From Tricholoma matsutake (Eukaryota > Basidiomycota > Agaricomycetes > Agaricales > Tricholomataceae): DNA of 64,000 nt. Below are positions 31,004 to 41,560 of this stretch, piece after piece. The notes beneath the pieces were generated by a model. It worked only from the letters and a program-made list of their open reading frames with translations, ran no database searches and had not been told where the DNA came from. Location of the stretch: the NCBI GenBank assembly GCA_026075535.2, contig AP026546.1, forward strand, positions 7,750,001-7,814,000, read 5' to 3'. Made by a program: the position numbers and the translations under genes. How positions within the stretch are numbered: position 1 is the stretch's first letter; the number at the start of each line of letters is the position of its first letter.

Positions 31004-32010
31004 TTCCCAAAAAGAACGGGGCCATTCAAACAGTGGTTAATGCAAAGAAATGTAATGACAACACCATCAAAATGTCACTCCCTTCCCCAACCAGGACCTC
31101 ATATGCCTGGACATGGCTTGAGCCAAGTATTGCTTGAAGATTGATCTTTCTGACACCTACAAACAAGTTGCAGTCGAACCAGGGGATATCTGGGAAATGG
31201 CCTTTGCGACCGTGCTAGGGGTGTTCAAGAGTCTGGTAATGCAGCAACGGGACTGCAATGCCCCTTCCACCTTCCAAAGGCTTATGAATTCCATCTTCTG
31301 AGAATACATCAGAATCTTTGTCCATGTATACCTGGATGACACCTTCATGTTCAGCAAAACCATAGAAGATCATCAGCAGCACCTCAAGCTCGTCTTTGAC
31401 AAGCTGAGGGAACACCATCTGTATCTTTGCGCTGACAAGTGCAAACTATACACCAAGAAATTGGAATGTCTCAGACATATGATCAATGACTTGGGCCTTC
31501 ACACTGACAGCGACAAGATGGCTTGAATATGGGAGTGGAAAACACCCTGTAACTACCATGAAATCCAGCATTTCTTGGGCCTGGTGCAATACCTGGCCCA
31601 TTTCCTCCCTGACATTTCTGCCTACACCAGCCCACTCTCCGCCATGATGAAGAATGGGCAATCCTTCCAGTGGCGCCCCATCCATGATCGATGTTTCCAA
31701 ATGATCAAGGACATCTGTTGTACCACCCCAGTCCTGAAGCCCACCGATTCCTCCTCCCCAGATCCCATCTGGGTAATATGTGACACTGCGGTGTTTGGGG
31801 TGGGAGCCATGTATAGACAGGGAAAGGAGTGGCAAAATTGCCATCTGGCTGGCTTCCTATCCAAGAAGTCTTCAGACGCTCAAAGGAATTATCGTACCTT
31901 TGAGCATGAGATGATAGCTATCCTTGAGGGATTGCTTAAGTGGGAAGATAAGCTGATAGGTCAAAGGTTCCATGTGGTAACTGACCATAAGGCCCTGGAG
32001 TTCTTCCATA
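31004..32010 (+). pseudogene. Inverted RT core and RNase H start of G4
   Basis: On the + strand, opposite to the rest of G4: VIPKKNGAIQTVVNAKK, KIDLSDTYKQVAVEPGD (motif A), CNAPSTFQRLMNSIF, FVHVYLDDTFMFSKTIEDH (YLDD), HFLGLVQYLAHFLPDISAYTSPLSAMM, WVICDTAVFGVGAMYRQG (RNase H Asp), NYRTFEHEMIAILEGL and VVTDHKALEFF. The pieces that should flank it (WWQPAPYG on one side, LSARQTHWMEYL on the other) are on the - strand at both edges. This shows an internal inversion of about 1 kb. Stops at 31300 and 31525 are TGA. Confidence 0.82.
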
Positions 32011-32012
32011 TG

Positions 32013-32816
32013 GAGCTGGTTGCCACCATCCTGCATGGCAATTCCTCTCGATCTTTTTGGCAAGGGGCTGCCTCATCAAATCTGGGCATCAGGGCAAGTG
32101 GTAATTATACCTCTTGCCTTCATCCACCAAGGGAATTTGGTGGTTAATCTCCCTCATTGGGGGGAGGTCTCTTGGGGACGCCTTGCAGGATATCCTCGCA
32201 GGTGGAGATCTACTCCTTTCTCAGGCATGAAATGTCTTTCTTCTCTAGATGCCCCTGGTCCCTAGCCTTGGAGGCCAAATCATCGCATATAGCAAAGAGG
32301 GCCTCATTCAGGTCACTCAGTTGCTGCTCCAAGAGTACCTCAGGGATAGTGGGGTCTCCACGGTTCGTCCCAACATTTGGGCCTTCCGAATATCAATCTC
32401 TGGTGAACTCTTCAACTAGTTCATCCCAATCACCAGAGTCCTCTACATCGCTCTTGGGCTCTGGATCTAATGGTTGGGACAGAATGTAATCTTCCTTGTC
32501 CAGTCCCAGCAGTAGGGGATCAGACAATCCTAACTCTCACTCAGGGCGGGGACAATCCACGTCCCATTTCTCTTCCATTCTCACTGATTTTTGCTCTACC
32601 GATGGGGGTTGAGCAGAAAGTGAATGGTGTCCCAGCTTGTCTGGGTCCCTCACAGGTCTGGCAGCAGCACGAGGGCCACCATCCAGTCATTCAGCCTGGG
32701 AGGGCTGAATCCTCATGGCATACCATCTCACCTGGCAGAAGGTGCTCTCACTTTCTATGATAGTAGGTACTGCCTTTCCCTTCAAATGCACTTCATTGTG
32801 TTTGAAGTGAGATCTT
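32013..32816 (-). pseudogene. G4 protease-RT spacer and start of RT
   Basis: After element B the - strand resumes with KDLTSNTMK, then, after a frameshift, KAVPTIIESESTFCQVRWYAMRIQPSQ, an acidic spacer (LDKEDYILSQPLDPEPKSDVEDSGDWDELVEEF) and HAGWWQPAPYG at the inversion edge. Two TGAs (after PSQAE and CPRPE) interrupt it. Confidence 0.65.
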
Positions 32817-33120
32817 TACACTCCCCCCCATATTCCTATAGGAATCCGATGATTCCGATGATTCTGATCAGACTCCAATTGGAATCCAACCATATTCCGA
32901 TGTCATTTTCACCAGCCAAATTGACATGAAATGGCACATTTAGTCCTAGTCCAGTCCAATGTAGTCCAATCAGAGTCCAATCGGACTATCAGAATTTCCT
33001 AGGAATTTCTGATCATTCACATAGGACTAGTCCGAAGTTATGCTAAGACATCAGACAACATAGGATTCTGATAGGAATGAAAGCAGCCTTGCTTAGTAAT
33101 ATAGTATGAAAAATTAAATG

Positions 33121-33200
33121 CACACACAAGAATTGAACACTTGACTACAGAAGATTATGTAAGCGTAAACTGACAACAATACCATTAGGCTAAACAGTCA
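33121..33200 (-). promoter_or_regulatory. tRNA-like sequence (A box/B box) in the left arm of B
   Basis: Read on the - strand: TTTAGCCTAATGGTATTG resembles a pol III A box, and GTCAAGTGTTCAATTCTTGTG holds a B-box-like GTTCAATTC. It points outward to the left end. It does not fold as a full tRNA, so it is a relic or a promoter module. Confidence 0.5.
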
Positions 33201-33445
33201 TTACAAGTAAGTGATCATACTACACTACATACCATTCCCATAGGTGTGATGACAAAGCACATAGCTGCGTCATCACACCTGCCAGCTCATCAACTCCCAC
33301 CACCACCACCAACGACGACAAGCACACCACCTCCATCCCCCCCACCTCAACCACCTCAACCCAGCAACTCCCACCACTCCCACTTCACCCCCATCTCTAG
33401 ATGAGCCCCCAAGACCAGAAACAACTGGTTTCGACGCTGAACAAT

Positions 33446-33473
33446 GCCCAAACGATGCAATCATCATTTGGGC
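33446..33473. repeat. Conserved palindrome in B
   Basis: GCCCAAACGATG / CATCATTTGGGC with a CAAT centre. The same design recurs in elements C and D, each time directly before an intron-like donor. Confidence 0.75.
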
Positions 33474-34580
33474 CATAGTAAGCTTTTTTTTTCATTTGTT
33501 TTTTACTTTTGTAAACTAACTAATTCATTTATTTTGTTTCTAGGTTCTAATCTACATGAGTAACAACAGACTGATGCAAGCCAAACCCACACCCAACAAC
33601 GTCCCTGGCAACCCCCCTCCTCCCCATCAAAATGGGATGTGAGGGTATTGATCATGGTCAGGAGCATGGGGAGCAACACCAGGAGACCCCAGAAGGGGAA
33701 TACCCACCCGGTAAGCACCACCCAACCCCTCCCCTTGTGCCACGTCACTGATGAACCGACAATGCACCCACCCCACGCCTACAAGCTGCTGCTCGTAGGG
33801 TGGATCGTGAGTACATGGACCCCCCACAACACCAATGACATCCAGCACCCCCCATCACTGCTGTGAGTGACTGCTCGTGGGGTGTATATGGGGTGCAAGA
33901 ACATGGGAACGGCATGGAGGGACAACGATGGCACCAAACAACACACCTACGAGCAGCTGCCCATAGGGTGGTTCGTGGGTGCAGATGACAAGGGGGATGA
34001 ATGACAAGGGTGATGAAACGACAAGGGGAAAGGGAAATGACGACCAGAAGGGGAGACAATGGCAACACCCACCCCATGCATGCCTATAAGCATCTGCTCA
34101 TAGGGTGTTTAAGGGGAGGGGGAGGGAGGGAGGGGACAATGGACAAACACCGCCACCAACATATGACGCACCACCCACCACCAGCCTCGTGAGCAACTGC
34201 TCATGGGGTGGAGGGTGGGTGGAATGATGAGGGAGGGGAGGGAAGCCACAGGGGAGGCAAGGTGAGGGAGGGGAGGCAAGGTGAGGGAGGCGAGACATGA
34301 TGGAGATGAGAGGGAGGGGAAATGACAAGACAGGGCTGACAAGACAGCCAATGTGACGCACCACCACCCCCTCCCCCCTGTTTTGCAGGGGGGTGGTTTT
34401 CTTTTGAAGAATTTAAAATAGTATAATTAAATAGTATAATTAATTCTCCCCCCTGCATTTGCGTGGGGGGTTTTTTTTAAATCTATATTAGTTATCTACT
34501 GCCTCGCAAAGACATGAGGGCTCAATAAGTGAAGTAATCTTAAGTGCTATAAATGGACTTTATATTACATGTTTATTAAT

Positions 34581-34670
34581 GCTCCTGTGGCTCAACTGGT
34601 TGAGCACTTGTTTGGTGGTCATGTGGCTTATATATCCCAAGGTCTGGGGTTCAATCCCTGCTCTGCCCAT
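34581..34670 (+). promoter_or_regulatory. tRNA-like sequence (A box/B box) in the right arm of B
   Basis: TGGCTCAACTGGTTGAGCA is a good D-arm/A box (GCTC pairs with GAGC), and GGGGTTCAATCCC is a T-arm/B box, 43 bp apart. The acceptor stem is poor. It points to the right end. It could drive pol III transcription of the element end. Confidence 0.6.
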
Positions 34671-34907
34671 TTATTTTGTAAGCACTTCCACCAAAGTTAA
34701 GTCTTCCGAAATGGTGTGGTATTCCAACTACCTGTTGGAATTGCATAGGACTTTACTTGGAATTTACTAGGAATTTCTTGGAAATAAGAGTACATGGTCA
34801 TCAAGATACATTCTGATCGGACTCCTAGGACTAGCATTGGACTAGTAGGACTGCTATCGGAAAACTCGGACTCCTAGGACTCCAATAGGAGTACAGGGGG
34901 GAGTGCA

Positions 34908-35308
34908 AAGTCTTGTTTGAAGTCTAAAACTATCCCATGCTTTCTCATAAACATGGTTCCTATGATCACATCATACCTATCAAGGTTGACCACATCAAAA
35001 TAATGATTGCCCTGAAGGTCTTGAAGTTCGAAGTTGGAGAACAATCCAAAATTGATTTTGGATCTGCTTCCTACCATCCCTAATTGCAGGGGTATGGGCT
35101 CCTCAAGCTCATGCACCTTGAGATTGGCTGACACTGTGAATTCAGGAGACATGGAGTCGGAAGTGCAACCAGAATCCAACAAGACATTGGCTTCTAGGCT
35201 GTGGATCCTCATTTGGATCATGAAACACCAATTATTCTTTTCAGTGCAAGGAGGTCGGGAAATTTTCTTGGTAGACTTCCTCAGGGCCAGAGGTCCTCTG
35301 AGGTTGGA
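34908..35308 (-). pseudogene. G4 aspartic protease
   Basis: MIQMRIHSLEANVLLDSGCTSD (35221-35156) carries the DSG active site. KINFGLFSNFELQDLQGNHYFDVVNLDRYDVIIGTMFMRKHGIVLDF follows and ends at the insertion point of element B. It is preceded by a TGA at 35309-35311 in the same frame (RPPI-stop-SNLRGPLALR), where CGA fits. The active site is intact. Confidence 0.8.
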
Positions 35309-36140
35309 TCATATAGGAGGTGAGAAGTCCCCTATTACTCCTATTTGATCCTCGAGAGAGGTCAAGGGTGTTGCCTTCCCTTCCTCTCCCTCTTCAGCCA
35401 AGAGGGAGTTCCCACTGAAGGATTCCCAGAGGTTGAGGCTCTCCTCGTTGTCTTCATCCTCCAAGTCAGACACTGACTGCATTGATGGGCAATCATCAGA
35501 GTCATACTTGGGGAAATCATGCTTGACCAGTTCCCAAATGGAATTGAACATCTCTGGATCCTTGCTGTCACTCCTACTGGTCTCATAATCCAAGGTTAAG
35601 GGATACAATCCCCCCTTGGAGCTATATTGTGACCCCAGGACCATTTCTTCCTGGTCTTCAGAATTGCTGTGAGCAGCTGCCAACTGTTCCTCCCTATGGC
35701 TATGACTATCCTGGGGGGAATCATTGGGAGGGAGGTCTGTTTCCTCCCTGGCGGCATACATTCTCACACCTGGTTTAGGCCTGGGCAAGCCTGGACGTCC
35801 ATGATTCTCTGGGCATTTTGGGTCAGTGGAGTAATGTCCCTTTCCTCTGCATTTGAAACAAGTGGGAGGAGGTTTGGACTCATCTACCCTCTTCAAATGA
35901 GAGGAGTCATAATGGGATGATCGCTCTCCTGTGGGGGGAGGGTGTCATTCTGCCAGCAGATGCTCCACTTCCTTGGAGGGAGTCCCAATGTACCATCTGG
36001 GGGGACAATCTTGATTCCTCAGGTGATCTGTTCACAAAAGATTATCCTTAGGGCAGTCACCAGGGCATTCAAAGATAGGCTCAGGCTTGGAGGGGAGAGC
36101 AATAGACTTGGGTTTGGTCATCTCCTTGTTCGAGGAGAGG
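35309..36140 (-). pseudogene. G4 Gag C-terminus with CCHC zinc knuckle
   Basis: CFKCRGKGHYSTDPKCPEN near 35840 is a CX2CX4HX5C knuckle. It is followed by an acidic tail (DDCPSMQSVSDLEDEDNEESL). The upstream part, to about 36140, is readable as PPPTGERSSHYDSSHLKRVDE with stops. It is the RNA-binding end of Gag. Confidence 0.75.
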
Positions 36141-36144
36141 ACCT

Positions 36145-37850
36145 CTACCATTCACCTTCGCTCTTGATATCTCTTCTTCTTGCGGAGGATCTCCTCAGCT
36201 TCTTTGGCATAATACAATAGGGTTTGGGTAGAACTGGCTTCTGCTGAGCATCCCTTGTTGAAGATAAAGGATACCATGGAACTAGGCATCCCAGAAAGAA
36301 GCTGGGTTTTGAACATAAACCTATCTGGTGCATGGATCATCCTGGTTGTGTAATACTCCAGGTGGTGATAATAGCTCATAACCCCTTCCCTGGCATCATA
36401 TTTGACTCAAGAGAAGTTTTTGGCAGCATCATGAGTGGCATTGTTGTGAATAAACCAGTCGTAGAGCCCAGTGATCATGTCCTTGAACACCCAGGATGCC
36501 CGGTGACAGTACACCCATCAATGTTGTCTTCAAACCAAGCCAAGGCCATGCCTTTGAGGTACACTCTATGCATTCCAAGTCCTTCTCAGGACCGCAGATC
36601 CTCCCCACTTTCATCTATTGCAGCAGGGAATTGAGCCATCATTCAAACACCTTGGTATCATCACTTCCTCCATAATTGGGAGGATTGGGTACATGGGGAC
36701 CATTCTTCTTATCTGTTGGGGTGTCCAGGGACACTGCAACTTTGTTGTCAATCTGTTTGTGGAACTTGGAGTGCATGGCCTTCAAGTACCTGGAAGGGCA
36801 TCTATTACCCTTGTCTCAGTACAAATTGAGTTCCCAAATGTAACCTCATCATTTGGAAAAAGTACCAGATCAGGTACCCAGGGACTTGCAGGCCCTGGAT
36901 TGGCCTGAAGGAGTAGTCCTGGAAGGAGTCCCTTCTGGAGCCGTTTGCAACCTGGATCATCGAGGACCATTTGGTTGAAGGAAGCTAGTGCCTTTGACCT
37001 CTTCCTCCTCATCAGTGGGTGGAAAAGAGGCATCATCATCATCACTATCCTTGTCGCTGTCAGAGGACCCTCCTCCGCCATCACCATCATACTTGGGGTC
37101 TCCATCTGGAGAGGGGGCCTGGTTACCTGAGCATTCCCTTGTGATGAGAGAGGTGCTGACTGATCCTCAAAGGGGTATCTGTCCTTATCGAACCTAATTC
37201 CCTGGTCAGGGACATCAGTGGGCTGTCCCTCCCGGAGGGCAGCATTGCGGAACCATTGGAGGGCAACCTTGCTTGCCCTGTCATAGTGAACCGACTTTTT
37301 GGAGGCAGATGGGGAAATAGGTGCTAGATTCTCTTGCCTGAGATCCTCATGGTGAGAGAAGGTATTCCCCTGGGGTGGGGGAACACCATTAGAATGGAGG
37401 TGCTCCTCAGCATCCTGGTGGATCTGAGCCAAAAATCCTTGGGCCATCTTGAGGAGGTTCCTTGAGAGTTCAGATGGGTCATAACTGGCCTGTCCTGAAT
37501 AAAAGTTGAACAGGTTCTGCGCCTGCTCCATGAACCTGAGAGTGTCCCTCTCCTCATTGGCAGGAGGGGAGTAGTAGATGGGGAGCTTATCTCCTCATTG
37601 TTGCTGCCATGCTTGCTTGTCCATGGGAGTGGGCAAGTGAGATTCATCAGTGGGGGTTTGTTCCTGACAAGGGGAACCAAATCCATGGCTAGATGTCAGC
37701 AAAGGCAAAGGAGTAACTTCCTCAGGAATTTGTTCACTCCAAGGACTAGCTGAGAGTCCCAGAGGGGAAGCAGGTGTTTGCACTGTCACCTTGTCATCTT
37801 CCTGGCCATGGTTATTAAGAACATCTTCAGTCCCCTGGGTAGGGGTCCGA
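36145..37850 (-). pseudogene. G4 Gag, N-terminal and capsid region
   Basis: Starts within PFSRTPTQGTEDVLNNHGQEDDKVTV at the Plavaka junction. MEQAQNLFNFYSGQASYDPSELSRNLLKMAQGF (37531 down), RASKVALQWFRNAALREGQPTDVPDQGIRF and PASPWVPDLVLFPNDEVTFG follow. A frameshift near 36780 leads to KVGRICGPEKDLEC and later YYHHLEYYTTRMIHAPDRFMFKTQLLSG (capsid-like). Several frames are needed, so the gene is dead. Confidence 0.7.
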
Positions 37851-37854
37851 GAGA

Positions 37855-39949
37855 ATGGAACTTTGGAATGTTGAAATCTCCACGTATGCCAGTATCTTCC
37901 AGAAAAAAAGTATGATTTTCTTCCCATGTTGTTAAAGCATCTTCCATGTATTTCAAAGTATCTGTATCATGCATGCTGTATTGAGCCAGATAGATGAAGT
38001 CCAAGATGGATTTGACTGCCAACAGCCCCTTTTTAGGAATCACTCCTATGAGACAGCCCAAAAGGATCTTAGCCATGTTTTTACACTCTGTTCCTGATAT
38101 TTGAGACAAAGTGGATATGCCATTCTTGAAATGCCGTACTCCATTAGCTGGTGGAAGAGTTCATATACATCAGTCCAGTTCTGCAGGTGACATTGCCCTC
38201 TGACACCAGCTAATTAAATGTTTCAAAACACCCTGGTATAGCTGGTGGAGAACATCAGGTGTTATTGATGTATGGATGTCAGTCCATGGAAAGTCTTGCC
38301 AGAAGGGGCGGTGAAGGCTTCCTGACACATCCTCACTCATACATCTGCTGTAGAATTGAGATGGGGTATTGGAGGATGACATGGCATTGTTGATCACTGA
38401 AGATGTCCATGTCCATTTCTGAGTCCTTGGATTGCTCTGTTCCATCTCCTGGAGATCCTTTTCATGAGTGCAACATTTTGGGCAGGTACCATATTTAGCG
38501 CATGTAACTAGGCATTGTTCCAGATAATCAGCAACATAACAAGCGAGGATTGAATGAACTCTTCAAATGGCCCCATCACCACCACACATCTCAACACCAT
38601 TTTTACCTGCCTCTATTAATGGGGAAAGAATCAGGTGCATGGATTCATGAAATAGTTGCTGATTTCAAGATCGCAGTTCTTGGGCAGTCAACTTTTCTGA
38701 TGACATAATCTTGTCAACTGACAAGTATGCGATAAGAATGCAGGCTCATTTGGATGGCTTTTGCCTAACACTTCTTGGAAGATTTCTGAGAGTCAAATAC
38801 ACTGGGTATGCTTTCTTGTTACCGGAGAACTGAGTAAGCTGTGTTTTGTCTGTGGCGATAATTATCAGTGCAAGAGTTGAACCCAGAGGAACTAAACTCT
38901 GGATGTGCAAATCATTCTTTTCTTCGTTCATGTAGATTTAAAATATTACTTACCTGGATAGCATGCCACCACTTTCCTGTACACATCTCTGAAAATATGC
39001 AATTTGTCTTGTTACTATTGGTGAAAATCTTTCTCGGAGCATACAACAAATATTTTGCATGCTCAGGAACGCCCCACAGGCTAGCTATTGATTGAATGAT
39101 GTTTCTGTGTTGAATAACAAAGGTCTGGTTTGGGTGATCCTTGAATGTAAGATATCGAGTTTGCCATGTTCCTGCTCTCTCTGGTATATTATCAAGAACC
39201 TGATGCAAGGATCGACTATTGTGGTAGGAGAGACCAAGCTTCTCCATGACCTATGGAATTAATGTTAACAACTTAATCTGTCTCAAGACTCAAACAAGAG
39301 GAATGCCACGTACCCCAGGGATTTTCAATAATTGATCAAAGGCATTTTGTCCAGGTCTGTCTTTCACTGCCCATTGTGGAATCCTCCAGTCCAACTCTGA
39401 TGTGAAAGGGGCATACAAATTAGTGTTGTCACCCATTTCCACATTTCCATCTGTGTCAATTTCCTGATGATCTCCAAATACATTCCTCCATTTGGTGTGA
39501 AGAGTCTGGTCCATACGAATGATGTATCCAGCAGTAGGATGGATGTCCACAACTGTCAAATCATCATTGTCATCCAACACTCGAAGAGCACTAGCTCTTA
39601 ATATTCTGTTAGTTTGAGTCGAAGGTCCTGGCCCACCCATCTGATCATCAATGTTATTGTCATTCCCCTCTACACTTTCAGGTTGTGGAACCAAGTGAAA
39701 TAATTCCTCCTCTTTGACGAGATCCAACATGACTTCTTCAGGATCCATATCTGGCTCCTCTTCATCATGAGCTTGTACATCCAGGAGTCCTCCTTCCCTT
39801 GCATGATGGTCCAAGTGTTGTAAATCAACAAGTTTTCCAAACTTATACCATGAGCAAGATTTAGCACTTGACATATGTGCGTGCTTTCCACCAAGAGTTC
39901 TGAAAGTTTTAGAGCACACTGGGCAGGTATTATCCTCATGGTAATTCAT
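37855..39949 (-). pseudogene. Plavaka-type (KDZ-related) DDE transposase, truncated
   Basis: Exon 1 (39949-39314) begins with a C2H2 finger, CPVCSKTFRTLGGKHAHMSSAKSC, then an acidic linker and LYAPFTSELDWRIPQWAVKDRPGQNAFDQLLKIPG. Intron GTACGT ... ATAG. Exon 2 (39250-38954): MEKLGLSYHNSRSLHQVLDNIPERAGTWQTRYLTF. Intron 38953-38899. Exon 3 opens SLVPLGSTLALIIIATDKTQLTQFSGNKKAYPVYLTL with the first catalytic Asp; GGDGAI-stop-RVHSILACYVADYLEQCLVTC and TDIHTSITPDVLHQLYQGVLKHL follow. Stops near 38746, 38662, 38553, 38166 and 38157 are TGA. The sequence CTGGACTGATGTATATGAACTC near 38166 is what CpG-to-TpG change would make. The protein stops at GDFNIPKFHS, where G4 begins. Confidence 0.85.
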
Positions 39950-39960
39950 GATAGATGTTG

Positions 39961-39965
39961 GTTGG
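39961..39965. repeat. Target-site duplication of G3 (GTTGG), left copy
   Basis: GTTGG at 39961-39965 equals GTTGG at 47730-47734, directly outside both G3 LTRs. Confidence 0.92.
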
Positions 39966-40548
39966 TGTTAAGTACTGAACTTAAAGGGGAAGTTGTTGGA
40001 ATTCTGGTCAGACCTGGACGATAGAAGTTGTAGAGGGTAGATCGAGTAAGACAGGAAATCCTATGGAAGTACTGGGCAGGGTTTACTTGATGTGTCATAC
40101 CAAGTGGGGGAGCAGAAAGGACTTGGCTTCAACTTATAAGAAGTTGCGCCCTTCTCCTCATCAAGTGTCCTAATTTCAAGGCGAATGTAAGGAAGATGAC
40201 CAGAGGTCCAGAGAGTTTCTGGAGAGGATGAGCAAGAGTTTGAGAATGAGTTAAGAATGTAATTGGAGTTTAAAGAGGATAGGATTAAGTGGGAGACTTG
40301 GTTGATTTACAAACTCATGATACAAAATGGAAGTAGCTAGCTTAAATACTAAGGTCGGAGTTTCCGAGGCTGTGGCTAATATGAAAACTGGCTTCCAAGG
40401 CAATTCCTGAAACCATTTCACCTAATTGTAAATGAGGGAATTTCACCTCTAGGCAGTGCTGCTGATAGGAGGTGGGCTGTGATGTAAGGTGGCCGGGAAG
40501 GGGGACGGAAAATGATCAGAAGTCCAGTTGGAAGAATCAGTCTTGACA
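39966..40548 (-). repeat. 3' LTR of G3
   Basis: 583 bp, nearly identical to 47147-47729; TG ... CA ends on the - strand. Confidence 0.93.
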
Positions 40549-40607
40549 GTATTTCCCCCTTAGTGCCGAGCCTATGAGGCACATGAAGGTTTGAATCCAA
40601 ATCGAGT

Positions 40608-41466
40608 ATGTTGATTTTGATGTTGATGGGTTCTCAGGCTTTTTCTTCAACCTCCACCACCTCTAACATGTCCTTGCACGCGGAGAAGATCACAGCCCTC
40701 AGGGCCCAGCAAGAAAAGCTGATGGAGGAGCTCTGGCTTGAGGAAGAGGCGAGGGAGGCTGAGGAGTGCAGGGTTGCTGAGGAGGCTGCAAAAGTGGAGG
40801 CGGCTAGGGTGGAGGCCGAGAAAAAGGCTGCAGAGGAGGAACAGAAGAAGACCGCTGCCGCTAAGAGGGCAGAAAAGAAGCAGAAAGCTGGAGAAGTGGA
40901 GCCTGAAGAGGCTGAAGGGAGCTCCCCCCCCAAAAGGAACAGCAAGGGCAGAGGTGCCCAAGAATGAAGTCCCTTTGCAGCTACAAGCCGCTATTTCTTG
41001 CAAAAGGTGAGTCACTCTTTATTCTTGTTGCCCTTGTATGCTGACTCCTGGTAGATGTTCAAATCAAAAGTTGTCGTGTTTCCAGATGGGAACCTGGGGT
41101 CAGGCCTGCAAGCCCTGCACAAAAGCGAAGCACAAGTGTGAAGAGGTGGTGTGGGAGGGCCAGGTGTTGCAGGCAGGACCCAGGCTAGGGGAGAACAAGT
41201 GAGTGATGGAGTTGCTTAAGGAGTTGGTGGGGGCGGTAAAGGGGGTGAAGAAAGAAATGCGGGAACTCCAGGAGCTCCAGGTGATAAGCGAGGGTGTGAT
41301 CAGCATCCAGGAAACAATGTCGGACATCCTAGTGGCATTGGATCTGGAGTGGAACCAGGAGTCTGAGGAGGAAGAGGATGAAGAAGAAGAGGGTGAAAAG
41401 GAGGAGGAGTTGGAGGTACAAGGGGAGCTGCTGGGACTTGCTGATGAAGCAGGGGTGAGGGAGTAA
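40608..41466 (+). pseudogene. Opposite-strand accessory ORF of G3: coiled coil and Cys-rich motif
   Basis: 40608-40967 encodes a Glu/Ala/Lys-rich coiled coil (EKITALRAQQEKLMEELWLEEEAREAEE). A probable intron runs from GTGAGT at about 41008 to CAG at 41082. The second part reads GQACKPCTKAKHKCEEVVWEG, a Zn2Cys6-like spacing CX2CX6C. TGA 41200-41202 follows in frame; then MELLKELVGAVKGVKKEMRELQELQ and a Glu-rich tail end at 41466. CGA in place of TGA would join both halves. It runs opposite to pol, in the space between integrase and the 3' LTR. The function is not known to me; the Cys motif suggests DNA or protein binding. Confidence 0.6.
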
Positions 41467-41560
41467 GGGAGGAGTAGGAAATGGGTGGGGAATCCAAAGT
41501 TTTTCTTTTAAATTTTCTAATAATAATTTTCTGAGGATCTTGTTTGAAAAATGAAGGGTG

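Larger units (their letters stand above)
32819..34905. mobile_element. Non-coding TIR element B (2087 bp), inserted in G4
   Basis: The termini CACTCCCCCC (32819) and GGGGGGAGTG (to 34905) are inverted, and the similarity continues inward (TATTCCTATAGGA versus TACTCCTATTGGA). The target is TA on the left (32817-32818) and CA on the right, in a CTTTAAAG context between FKQDF and KDL of the G4 protease frame. In order inside: GGACTCCAAT-type subterminal repeats, a - strand tRNA-like sequence, a CCACCACCA tract, a palindrome, an intron-like GTAAGC ... CTAACTAATT ... CTAG, the CCAGGAGACCCCAGAAGGGG block, several AGCAACTGCTCATGGGG motifs, two hairpins with T-tracts and a + strand tRNA-like sequence. 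No credible ORF. Confidence 0.8.
29690..37850 (-). mobile_element. Gypsy element G4, rearranged and nested
   Basis: Read on the - strand: gag (37850-35900), zinc knuckle, protease (35220-34908), then TIR element B (32819-34905), the protease-RT spacer (32816-32015), an inverted RT-RNase H block (31004-32010, + strand), the RNase H end and spacer (30994-30322) and integrase (30321-29690). No flanking 5' LTR is seen: the gag end abuts a Plavaka pseudogene at about 37850. In-frame stops are mostly TGA. Confidence 0.8.

Noticed and set aside
33273..34458. Many Ser/Pro/His-rich ORFs on the - strand
   Set aside because: Low-complexity CACCACC and GGGAGG repeats inside element B; no domain and open in several frames at once.
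34581..34670. A genuine tRNA gene
   Set aside because: A box and B box are good but the acceptor and anticodon stems do not pair properly, and a sister copy lies in C at the same place in the element.
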